A stretch of DNA of 6,484 nt from JAZGDL01 sp036477795 (GTDB lineage Bacteria > Planctomycetota > Phycisphaerae > UBA1845), in assembly GCA_036477795.1 (NCBI GenBank), contig JAZGDL010000087.1, forward strand, positions 1 to 6,484, in the 5' to 3' direction. This document shows, one piece after another, positions 1 to 4,835 of the stretch. The translations under genes and the position numbers were made by a program. Within the stretch, counting starts at the first letter, position 1. Every line of letters starts with the position of its first letter. The notes under the pieces were generated by a model, which saw only the letters and a program-made list of their open reading frames with translations, was not told the DNA's origin and ran no database searches.

Positions 1-1
1 C

Positions 2-433
2 ATCGATCGGGGAGGTGAGTGGCTAGAAGGGCAGTTCTGCAAGGACGACCCGTGTCCACCCGGCGCCTGCTGCCTGCCCGACGAGTCCTGCGAGGTGTTG
101 AGGAAGCAAGAATGCACTGACCGCCAAGGTCAGTGGTATGAAGGCAAGGCTTGCAACGAGATCGAGTGCCCGCTGTGCAACGGCAGGGAGGCGATCAAGA
201 GGCCTAAGTGCAAAACCTGGCGCGGAAAGGTGAAGAAGGTGACTGTGAAGGTGATAAGAGGTACTCCTGGTGAGGAGTACACCGCCACGCTCGACACCGG
301 GCAGATCATGAAGAAGTCCGCCAGCCAGCGGGGGAAGGTCAAATTCAAATTCACGAGGGACGATGCCCCGGAGTGCGGCTCCAACGGTGTCACGGTTTGC
401 GACAAGCACAGAGACTTCGATTGCGACTGCTGA
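2..433 (+). CDS. Secreted Cys-rich repeat protein, C-terminal part (5' end outside window)
   Basis: The frame is open from base 2 with no stop upstream, so the gene starts left of the window; the internal GTG at 95 is not a credible start. The visible ~143 residues contain a tandem Cys-rich unit of about 38 residues. GGEWLEGQFCKDDPCP (bases 14-58) is repeated imperfectly as GQWYEGKACNEIECP (bases 128-172), with GACCLPDESC between them. This GACCLPDGSC-type repeat is, from memory, common in secreted planctomycete proteins; its function is unknown to me. After the repeats comes a Lys-rich, probably beta-stranded tail of about 75 residues ending in CDKHRDFDCDC. That tail resembles the C-terminus of the protein at 5181-6098. 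Even Cys spacing suggests disulfides and an extracytoplasmic location. No enzymatic motif is visible. Confidence 0.8.
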   Translation: MDRGGEWLEGQFCKDDPCPPGACCLPDESCEVLRKQECTDRQGQWYEGKACNEIECPLCNGREAIKRPKCKTWRGKVKKVTVKVIRGTPGEEYTATLDTGQIMKKSASQRGKVKFKFTRDDAPECGSNGVTVCDKHRDFDCDC

Positions 434-502
434 TCAGCGCATCACCGGCGCGGCTCATGCCTACGAACGGGTGAGGGTTCTGGCAGCGGTCAGTAGGCGT
501 AG

Positions 503-529
503 GGCAGGACGAGCGAAACGAGACCTGCC
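503..529. repeat. REP-like hairpin with internal CGAG direct repeat
   Basis: GGCAGG (503-508) and CCTGCC (524-529) form a perfect 6-bp stem around a 15-base loop. The loop itself contains CGAG twice around CGAAA. Dispersed sequences of this type (GGCAGG-ACGAGCGAAACGAG-CCTGCC) are familiar from planctomycete intergenic DNA. It lies 70 bases after the stop of the preceding gene, but no T-run follows, so a REP-type repeat fits better than a classical terminator. Confidence 0.4.
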
Positions 530-547
530 GTCACCGCCCGCAGCGGC

Positions 548-575
548 TTGTCAACCGCTCCGCAGGGTTTAGCAT
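548..575 (+). promoter_or_regulatory. Candidate sigma70-type promoter for the lipoprotein gene
   Basis: TTGTCA at 548-553 matches five of six bases of TTGACA. TAGCAT at 570-575 matches four of six of TATAAT. The spacer is 16 bases. Transcription would begin near 582, giving a leader of about 50 bases before the ATG at 632. Sequence match only; the -10 is weak. Confidence 0.3.
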
Positions 576-619
576 ATAGGCCGTTGTTCGCGAAGGCGGG
601 TTGGTTCCAGGTTTGTAGC

Positions 620-625
620 AGGGAG
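620..625 (+). promoter_or_regulatory. Ribosome binding site deciding the start at 632
   Basis: AGGGAG ends six bases before the ATG at 632. The in-frame TTG at 548 and the ATG at 647 lack an equally well-placed site. Confidence 0.6.
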
Positions 626-631
626 TGCGAC

Positions 632-1519
632 ATGATTCTGGTGGAAATGCGACGGACATCCGTTTATTACCTGGCTGCGGCGATGGTGGGATTTCTCTTA
701 TGTGCCGGCTGTCGAAAGAAGACGGACTCGCCACCGGCTGCGACGCCAGCGCCGGCCTCCAAGCCCGCGAGGAAGTCAGTGGACAAACCGGGGAAGAAAT
801 CGGAGGCACGGCCCGCGAAGAAGTCGGCGGACAGGCCGGCGAGAAAGGCGCAGACGGCGCCCGCGAAAGAGCAGGCGCACGAGCCGGTGAAGAAACCGGC
901 GACGGAACCCGCGGTGAAGCCGGCACAAGACGCGGCCAAGACGACGCGGAAGAAGCGGGCGAAGCAGTCTGCAAAAGACCCAACGAAGAAGCCGGGCGGA
1001 AAACGCCAAAGGGAGCCTGCCAAGAAACCACCACAGGAGCCGGCGGTTAAGCCCGCTACGGAACTGCCCAAGAAGCCCGTGGTGGAGCCTGCCCAGGATC
1101 CGACAAAAGACAAAGAGCTTGACTTGGCTGATCGGCTGCTGGCCGCCCCGGAAGCGGTTGAGATAGGCGGGCAGACGCTCACCTTGGAGACCTATCTTTG
1201 GCGCGACTTCATGCCCATCAGCCCGCCCGACGGCAAGCCGCTGATCGCGACCGTCACCGTAGTGGCCAAAGGCGCGACGGCGCTTCCTGCCGGGGTCAGC
1301 GCGGTGCGGATGTGGGTTGTTAACGGTCGTGACGTGTGGGAGGGCAAGTTTTCCCAGGACGCTGCGCCGCCTCAACCGGGTCGCCTGGAGAGGACGGCCC
1401 GTGAAGGACCCAAGTGGGGCCCGGGCATCGACGTGGAGGTCGTAGTGGAACTGACGGACGATGAGGGTAACACGCATCTCCTCCGCGCGGCCAAGCAAAA
1501 AATCGACCGCACGTCGTAA
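632..1519 (+). CDS. Probable lipoprotein with Lys/Pro/Ala-rich linker and conserved C-terminal domain
   Basis: 295 residues from the ATG at 632, chosen for the AGGGAG site six bases upstream and because a signal peptide follows at once. Residues 6-26 are MRR then a hydrophobic stretch, ending LLCAGC with Cys27 as the likely lipidated residue. The lipobox is imperfect: -3 is Cys rather than Leu. Residues ~28-158 are a low-complexity linker of repeated KPxKK/RPAKK-like units, resembling histone H1 or TonB-type spacers, probably disordered and strongly basic. Residues ~160-295 form a folded domain (EIGGQTLTLETYLWRDFMPI, then VRMWVVNGRDVWEGKF, GPKWGPGIDVEVVVELTDD), which I recognise as a recurring hypothetical domain with a beta-sandwich look and no assigned function. 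A basic linker on an anchored protein could bind the cell wall, nucleic acid or acidic polymers; this is inference. It stands alone, with its own promoter candidate. Confidence 0.85.
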   Translation: MILVEMRRTSVYYLAAAMVGFLLCAGCRKKTDSPPAATPAPASKPARKSVDKPGKKSEARPAKKSADRPARKAQTAPAKEQAHEPVKKPATEPAVKPAQDAAKTTRKKRAKQSAKDPTKKPGGKRQREPAKKPPQEPAVKPATELPKKPVVEPAQDPTKDKELDLADRLLAAPEAVEIGGQTLTLETYLWRDFMPISPPDGKPLIATVTVVAKGATALPAGVSAVRMWVVNGRDVWEGKFSQDAAPPQPGRLERTAREGPKWGPGIDVEVVVELTDDEGNTHLLRAAKQKIDRTS

Positions 1520-1530
1520 CTCATAGAAAC

Positions 1531-1554
1531 CCCAGCCCCGGCAGGGGCGATGGG
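1531..1554 (+). terminator. GC-rich stem-loop just after the lipoprotein gene
   Basis: GCCCC (1535-1539) pairs with GGGGC (1544-1548) around GGCA. The outer CCCA (1531-1534) and TGGG (1551-1554) extend the stem past a two-base bulge. It begins 11 bases after the stop codon. No T-run follows, so it may be a terminator or simply another dispersed stem-loop repeat. Confidence 0.35.
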
Positions 1555-1570
1555 AATTGGGTGCCAGGCC

Positions 1571-1635
1571 GGTGCCACACGTGGCGATGGCCAACGCCAA
1601 ACCACGGCTTGGCTACGCCAGACCGCGCCACCCGC
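1571..1635. repeat. Partial copy of the dispersed repeat's distal end
   Basis: The stretch from GGTGCCACACGTGGCGATGG through CTTGGCTACGCCAGACCG to GCGCCACCCGCC matches the distal end of the repeat copy at 4850-5109 (there TTGCCTACCGCCAGACCGTG followed by CCACCCGCC). A further degenerate piece (TTTGGCTACCGTCAGACCAT, then CGGACCCACCC) lies at 1983-2012. These are fragments, so exact borders are uncertain. Confidence 0.5.
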
Positions 1636-1650
1636 CGACCCACGCCGAGC

Positions 1651-1700
1651 GACCGGGCTCCGCATTGGCGTGGCCCCGCGCTGGCGCTTGGGGTTCTGAT
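1651..1700 (-). repeat. NPKRQRG-type dispersed planctomycete repeat
   Basis: Read on the minus strand this encodes QNPKRQRGATPMRSPV, with NPKRQRG at 1675-1695. That peptide recurs in many small predicted planctomycete ORFs, which I take as the translation of a dispersed DNA repeat and not a real protein family. The DNA has an imperfect palindrome (CCCCGCGC...GCGCTTGGGG). It sits directly beside the repeat copy starting at 1725. Confidence 0.55.
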
Positions 1701-1724
1701 CCGTCCGCTCTGGCGGCGCCCCCG

Positions 1725-1981
1725 CCCTGAGCACGGACGTACCTTTCCTGCCGCCCTCCCGCACGCGCGACAGCCGTCTACCTCTACTTGACTCCCCGTA
1801 CTTGACCGCCGGCCGGGAAATCTTGCACCGATTCTCAAAAGAATCTTCCCCCGCGCGCAAGATCAGCCCGCAACGCGTCAATAACAAGAGAAAGCGGGGG
1901 TGGCACGATCCAGCGAAGCTGGCTCGTGGCGATGCGTGATGCCAGACCACGGCTTGGCTGCATCATGTCGTGCCGCCCGCC
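1725..1981. repeat. Dispersed structured repeat, copy A
   Basis: About 257 bp shared with 4850-5109 over its full length and with 3947-4131 over its right part. Landmarks in order: CCTGAGCACGGACGTACC; two close copies of TACTTGACTCCCC/TACTTGACCGCC; ATCTTGC (1820-1826) inverted as GCAAGAT (1857-1863), enclosing a perfect GATTCT-CAAA-AGAATC hairpin (1830-1845); GCGTCAATAACAAGAGAAAG; and a long hairpin at 1904-1928. Minus-strand ORFs through it are the translated repeat and not genes. With the pieces at 1571-1635, 1651-1700 and 1983-2012 it fills the gene-free stretch 1520-2026. Confidence 0.75.
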
Positions 1982-2026
1982 TTTGGCTACCGTCAGACCA
2001 TCGGACCCACCCGCGCGCGATCGCCA

Positions 2027-2376
2027 TCAAAGCGGCCGGACGCGGACCCCCGCGTGGGACACAACGATGAAAGCCCCGGGGGCACGCGGTTCAACGGTTG
2101 GCCAAACCTCTGCAAACACGCTGAGCAGTTCCGAGGCGGATCTGGTGCGCAGGCGCAGCAGGACAACCCCAGGCGCCGAGCAGCCGCGACGAAAGATCAG
2201 ATCGCCGAAATCACCGTCAAACGTGAGCACGATGCGTTGTTGGGCGTTCGCGAGCCCAAGCACTTCAACGTCGTCTGTCCCCGGGGCATAATCGGCCATC
2301 CAAAGCCATCGTGTCCTTGGTCGCGCAGCCGACCCACGATCGGGGCGTCCACGTTCTCGTCGGCGAGAATCTCCAT
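2027..2376 (-). pseudogene. DUF5615 PIN-like (VapC-type) toxin, frameshifted
   Basis: The ATG at 2376 shares its A with the stop of the DUF433 gene (TGATG), typical translational coupling. The first frame reads MEILADENVDAPIVGRLRDQ then GHD, the start of the DUF5615/Mut7-C-like PIN family including the acidic DEN motif. It then runs off frame. The rest of the family continues one base out of register, from LWMADYAPGTDDVEVLGL through RIVLTFDGDFGDLIFRRG to RVRPL and the stop at 2027. Together the halves make a complete ~116-residue protein, and re-inserting one base near 2306-2308 restores it (expected GHDVLW). No slippery heptamer is visible, so a real mutation or an assembly error is likelier than programmed frameshifting. 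The family is PIN-like and presumed to be a ribonuclease toxin. Translation from the in-frame ATG at 2299 would lack the first acidic motif. Confidence 0.8.
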
Positions 2377-2612
2377 CAGCTCTGCTCGCCTAGGAGAAGT
2401 AACTCATCGGTCGCAAGCGCGGCGGCCGCGTAGGACTGGGCGGCACGGATGTGTTCGCTTTTCAAATGGGGGTAGGAGGTCAGGAGCTGCTCTTCGGTCC
2501 ACCCGTCGCCGAGGCGCTGAAGGATTAGCTCGACGGTGATCCGGGTGCCCTTGATCACCGGCTTGCCCGCCATCACATTCGGATTGAGCTCCACGTGGTC
2601 TTGCCATCTCAT
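2376..2612 (-). CDS. DUF433 family protein, probable antitoxin
   Basis: 78 residues from the ATG at 2612, chosen over the start at 2732 because GGAG (2620-2623) lies seven bases upstream and the family begins here. It shows the DUF433 signature: NPNVMAGKPVIKGTRITVEL (residues ~10-29), then GWTEEQLLTSYPHL and HIRAAQSYAAAALA. DUF433 proteins are small helix-turn-helix-like proteins usually encoded directly before a DUF5615 PIN-like protein; the pair behaves as a VapBC-like toxin-antitoxin type (compare the VapB45 group of Mycobacterium tuberculosis). Its stop overlaps the start of the DUF5615 gene by one base. The antitoxin is intact while its partner is frameshifted. Autoregulation of the operon is expected from the family and is not shown here. 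Confidence 0.88.
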   Translation of the reverse strand: MRWQDHVELNPNVMAGKPVIKGTRITVELILQRLGDGWTEEQLLTSYPHLKSEHIRAAQSYAAAALATDELLLLGEQS

Positions 2613-2791
2613 CGTCCGACTCCATGACCGTAAAACGCCCGAAAACCTGGGTGACGCGGCCTCCCAGGGTGAGGGAATAACATGCCCCCCCGGGCCATCA
2701 CGGATTGTACGCTCTCGCATCCGATTGGGCACCCATTAATCCGGCGCCTGATAGGGGAAGACAATTGCGGGCGGACTGCACCAGCGAGAAT

Positions 2792-2823
2792 CCCCGCAGA
2801 AACGTACCCGCCCGTTTGAGGGG
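2792..2823 (-). terminator. Candidate stem-loop after the hicA remnant
   Basis: AAACG (2800-2804) pairs with CGTTT (2813-2817), and CCCC (2792-2795) with GGGG (2820-2823), across an asymmetric internal loop. It begins three bases beyond the hicA stop on the minus strand. No U-tract follows, so termination is uncertain. Confidence 0.25.
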
Positions 2824-2825
2824 CT

Positions 2826-3031
2826 CTACAACAACTCGCGGAACTGTGCGACGCTCAGGTTCGCGTCAGGAAGAATCGCTCGAAGAGTACCGCACTTGAG
2901 CGTGCGATGGTCCGGCACGGCAAGCGGACGCTTCACTGGATCGCTCGGATGGCGCATGCGCTTATGGCTGCCGCGCTGCCGGACGGTCACGTATCCAACG
3001 CGTTGCAGCGCCGCTACGATAAGGCGCTCAT
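2826..3031 (-). pseudogene. hicA: HicA toxin, 5'-deleted and frameshifted
   Basis: The frame from 3023 to the stop at 2826 gives 65 residues that are clearly HicA: LIVAALQRVGYVTVRQRGSH, then KRMRHPSDPVKRPLAVPDHR, then TLKCGTLRAIL and FRELL. The RGSHKR motif with the family's catalytic His is present, as in the double-stranded-RNA-binding-like HicA mRNA interferases. The expected N-terminus (about eight residues, typically SGREV-like) is missing. An ATG at 3031 overlaps the hicB stop (ATGA) and reads MSALS before a TAG. The HicA frame has no ATG, GTG or TTG until a GTG inside the domain. A deletion of roughly 19-25 bases at the sequence CTTA would explain both the lost residues and the shift. 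HicA is normally 60-80 residues. Confidence 0.82.
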
Positions 3032-3252
3032 ACCGTGATCTGGACCTCGGTCACCAGCGGCGGTGACCCATTCGGGATGGACTCACCCATCTGCTGCATG
3101 TCTTCCAGCGCCAGACCGATAGCTTCACGAATGTTGTCCAGCGCTTCCTCGACGGTCTCGCCCTGGCTGTAGCAGCCCGGCAGTGACGGGCACTCAACGA
3201 AGAACCCGCCCTCAGGCTGCGGTGTCAAAATCACCGGAAACGATCGGTTCAC
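3028..3252 (-). CDS. hicB: HicB family antitoxin
   Basis: 74 residues. The HicB signature is complete: FPVILTPQPEGGFFVECPSL, then PGCYSQGETVEEALDNIREA, then IGLALEDMQ, the partial RNase-H-like fold that binds and blocks HicA. It is the short HicB form: the C-terminus ends EVQITV without a long DNA-binding extension. The start is GTG at 3252; an in-frame TGA lies five codons upstream (3265-3267 on the minus strand), so no earlier start is possible. GGAG overlaps the start codon and cannot act as a normal ribosome binding site, and a promoter candidate lies just upstream, so a leaderless transcript is possible. The stop overlaps the orphan ATG of the broken hicA gene. Confidence 0.92.
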   Translation of the reverse strand: MNRSFPVILTPQPEGGFFVECPSLPGCYSQGETVEEALDNIREAIGLALEDMQQMGESIPNGSPPLVTEVQITV

Positions 3253-3258
3253 TCCAGT

Positions 3259-3287
3259 AGTGTATCACTAACCCCACGGGCGGACAA
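3259..3287 (-). promoter_or_regulatory. Candidate promoter giving a leaderless hicB mRNA
   Basis: On the minus strand TTGTCC (3282-3287) and TACACT (3259-3264) are separated by exactly 17 bases; each matches four of six consensus bases. Initiation about seven bases after the -10 would fall on or beside the GTG at 3252, leaving no leader. Confidence 0.3.
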
Positions 3288-3382
3288 GGGCGTACTCGCC
3301 CCGTTGTCACGTACCGGGCGCTTGACACTTTCGGCGGGCTGATTCTCAGGGCGGTGGCCCCGGAAGTGCGGCCGTCGTTAGC

Positions 3383-3400
3383 CCGGGGCGCAAGCCCTGG
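3383..3400. repeat. Short dispersed hairpin with GCAA loop
   Basis: CCGGGGC pairs with GCCCTGG (one G-T wobble) around a GCAA tetraloop at 3390-3393. The surrounding TTAGCCCGGGGCGCAAGCCC is a repeat type I associate with planctomycete intergenic DNA. The rest of 3288-3507 shows no gene or other structure I can support. Confidence 0.35.
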
Positions 3401-3507
3401 TTGTTCTACACATCTCGGATTGATCCTGGTCCCAGGGAGCGTGCTGGCGACAATGGGGAGATCGTAAGGCATGGATGCCTTGGTGAATCAGTCCGGCATT
3501 GGGGTTC

Positions 3508-3727
3508 ATGCGCTAGGCCCGGCATTTATGCCGGGTTTGCCGACGCGAGCCAATTCCAATCAAGCCCGCTTTAGCGGGCTTCTCCTTGCCCGGGTTGACC
3601 CGTCACCCCGTCTCGACCCGTTCCGCGATCAAATGTTGCAACAGAGCCGTCGAGAACCCCGGTAAACCGGGGTCAAACAAGCTGTACGACCCACCGTCAA
3701 CCCGGCATAAATGCCGGGCCTAGCGCA
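3508..3727. repeat. Hairpin-quartet element, copy 1, with 29-bp terminal inverted repeats
   Basis: The ends 3509-3537 and 3699-3727 are exact 29-bp inverted repeats, each containing a hairpin (CCCGGCATTTATGCCGGG or its complement). Between them lie AAGCCCGC-TTTA-GCGGGCTT (3562-3581) and ACCCCGG-TAAA-CCGGGGT (3656-3673). The four loops read TTTA, TTTA, TAAA, TAAA, so the element has mirror-like strand symmetry. No ORF fits inside. It resembles a non-autonomous mobile element or a REP cluster. It is followed at once by a methylase-tail fragment, as in copy 2. Confidence 0.8.
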
Positions 3728-3732
3728 GTGGT

Positions 3733-3828
3733 TCACTCGACGATGCGTTTATCCTCCTCAGTTAGATCGTATAGCCGCCACACCAGCCGGTCAATCCACC
3801 GTCCTCCCTTAGCGCAGCCGGCACAAAA
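3733..3828 (-). pseudogene. C-terminal tail of Eco57I/TaqI-like methylase, fragment 1
   Basis: 31 codons on the minus strand read FCAGCAKGGRW then IDRLVWRLYDLTEED and KRIVE-stop. The IDRLVYxLYGLTEEExxIVE ending is characteristic of Eco57I/TaqI-like restriction-modification methylases. Only this tail is visible; upstream sequence is unrelated repeat DNA and no methyltransferase motif (NPPY) is present. The stop codon lies six bases from the inverted repeat of the adjacent element. A short independent peptide is possible but no start codon or ribosome site supports it. Confidence 0.5.
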
Positions 3829-3907
3829 CGCTGGGGCGCCCGGCGCATACCCTCCCCGCGCGGCTCCGCCCTGCTCGTCCAGCGGGACTGCCCGCGACAC
3901 ACTTCCC

Positions 3908-3940
3908 ATTCGCTATTCGCTATTCGACATTCGCTATTCC
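3908..3940. repeat. Heptamer tandem repeat (ATTCGCT)
   Basis: Units ATTCGCT, ATTCGCT, ATTCGAC, ATTCGCT and a partial ATTCC run without gaps at a 7-base period. It occupies the position where repeat copy B lacks the left part found in copies A and C. Confidence 0.7.
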
Positions 3941-3946
3941 TTCCTG

Positions 3947-4131
3947 CCCCCCGGCCCGGAAATCTTGCGCCGATTCCAAAAAAAAAATCCCCCGCGCGCA
4001 AGATCAGGGCGGTGCGCGTCAATAACAAGTGAAAGCGGACGTGGCACGGTCCAGCGAAGCTGGGCCGTGGCGACGCGTAATGCCGGCAAACCATGGCCTG
4101 GGACCACTGCCAAACCGTCCCACCTGCCCCA
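3947..4131. repeat. Dispersed structured repeat, copy B (left-truncated)
   Basis: Matches copies A and C from CCCGGCCCGGAAATCTTGC onward. ATCTTGCGC (3962-3970) is inverted exactly at 3996-4004. GCGTCAATAACAAGTGAAAG follows, then the hairpin CACGGTCCAGC-GAA-GCTGGGCCGTG (4045-4069). A ten-base A-run lies inside the first loop. Apart from repeats and the methylase-tail fragment I see no gene in 3508-4156; the long plus-strand ORF across this region is an artefact. Confidence 0.7.
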
Positions 4132-4156
4132 GGAGCACGGTGGGGCGGGCAGTCGG

Positions 4157-4375
4157 TCACCCGAGAGCTGTCGGGCCGATGCCTTCCACGACTACTTGGC
4201 GCAGAGTGTTAGGGTCGCCGAAGCGGCGCACAGCGTCGAGGATCTCGATACCAGCCAGACGCCCTTCGGCGTCATAGTCGGCGGCGATGCCTTCTGTCAG
4301 ATGCTTGGTGGTGACGGTGGTTTCGCGAAAAGTGATGCTCAGCGCGTCCACCTCTGCGTCGTAAGAGATTCTCAT
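4157..4375 (-). CDS. DUF2283 family protein, probable antitoxin
   Basis: 72 residues from the ATG at 4375, with AGGGAG (4382-4387) six bases upstream. The family core is clear: MRISYDAEVDALSITFRE, then IAADYDAEGRLAGIEILDA, matching the DUF2283 pattern YDxEaDaLyI...vDyDxeGrvvGIEIldA. DUF2283 genes usually sit beside a DUF4258 gene and the pair is regarded as toxin-antitoxin-like. Here the ribosome site starts immediately after the stop of a DUF4258-like remnant (ATG 12 bases after that stop), the normal arrangement with the toxin first. The C-terminal ~20 residues (FGDPNTLRQVVVEGIGPTAL) are less typical. It is intact although its partner is truncated. Confidence 0.85.
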   Translation of the reverse strand: MRISYDAEVDALSITFRETTVTTKHLTEGIAADYDAEGRLAGIEILDAVRRFGDPNTLRQVVVEGIGPTALG

Positions 4376-4387
4376 TGCGCGCTCCCT

Positions 4388-4501
4388 TCAGAAATAGTAA
4401 GTGTACACGGTCACCACGACAATTTCCTGTGGTTCATCGACGAAGATAGGTTTCACCTGCCGCGTCCGGTAATACTTCCCGTTCCATTCCCGCTCCGGAA
4501 T
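4388..4501 (-). pseudogene. DUF4258-like toxin, C-terminal remnant
   Basis: The minus-strand frame reads IPEREWNGKYYRTRQ, then VKPIFVDEPQEIVVVTVYTY and YF-stop, about 37 residues. The basic stretch followed by an acidic turn and the hydrophobic strand IVVVTVY is the usual end of DUF4258 proteins (a RelE/BrnT-like fold, presumed ribonuclease toxins). The frame meets a stop at 4502-4504, next to the left inverted end of the hairpin-quartet element starting at 4510, and has no start codon. The first half of the gene is not present on the other side of the element, so rearrangement fits better than a simple insertion. The match rests on a short stretch. Confidence 0.6.
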
Positions 4502-4509
4502 TCATGTTT

Positions 4510-4734
4510 ATGCGCTAGGCCCGGCATTTATGCCGGGTTTCCCGACGCGAGCAAATTCCTCGTTAGGCCCGCTTTAGCGGGCTTCTCGTTGCCCGGCTTG
4601 ACCCGTCAAGCCATCTCGACACGTTCCAGGCGAGCGAATGTCCCAAAAGAGCCATCGAGAACCCCGGTAAACCGGGGTCATATCTATGCTGTACAACCCA
4701 CCGTCAACCCGGCATAAATGCCGGGCCTAGCGCA
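4510..4734. repeat. Hairpin-quartet element, copy 2, with 29-bp terminal inverted repeats
   Basis: The ends 4511-4539 and 4706-4734 are identical to those of copy 1 and are exact inverted repeats of each other. Internal hairpins are GCCCGC-TTTA-GCGGGC (4567-4582) and ACCCCGG-TAAA-CCGGGGT (4661-4678). Spacer sequences between hairpins differ from copy 1 in bases and length (224 versus 219 bp between outer ends), while all stems and loops are kept. The same methylase-tail fragment follows on the right. Confidence 0.8.
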
Positions 4735-4739
4735 GTGAT

Positions 4740-4835
4740 TCACTCGACGATGCGGTTATCCTCCTCAGTCAGATCGTAAACCCGACACACCAGCCGGTCA
4801 ATCCGCCGCCCCACTTTAGCGCAGGCGGCGCAAAG
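4740..4835 (-). pseudogene. C-terminal tail of Eco57I/TaqI-like methylase, fragment 2
   Basis: 31 codons read LCAACAKVGRR, IDRLVCRVYDLTEED, NRIVE-stop, aligning without gaps to the fragment at 3733-3828. The frame stays open upstream to 5072, but that part is translated repeat DNA shared with copies A and B, so I do not call the longer ORF a gene. Its stop lies five bases from the inverted end of copy 2 of the quartet element. Confidence 0.5.

Noticed and set aside
776..1600. Minus-strand ORFs of 274 and 171 codons opposite the lipoprotein gene
   Set aside because: Arg/Leu- or Ser/Ala/Gly-rich shadows of the Lys/Pro linker in high-GC DNA; the plus-strand frame has a signal peptide, a ribosome site and a conserved domain.
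2300..2312. Programmed -1 frameshift in the DUF5615 gene
   Set aside because: No X-XXY-YYZ slippery heptamer in the right register and no clear downstream structure; a simple base loss explains it.
3212..3472. Minus-strand ORF of 86 codons overlapping hicB
   Set aside because: Overlaps the well-supported HicB frame and otherwise covers repeat DNA; no domain or ribosome site.
3728..4717. Long plus-strand ORF of 329 codons
   Set aside because: It runs antisense through the methylase tail, repeat copy B, the DUF2283 gene, the DUF4258 remnant and into quartet copy 2. Its composition is that of antisense GC-rich DNA and it has no domain.
3508..4734. CRISPR array
   Set aside because: The repeats are inverted and palindromic, about 1 kb apart, without regular short spacers or cas genes.
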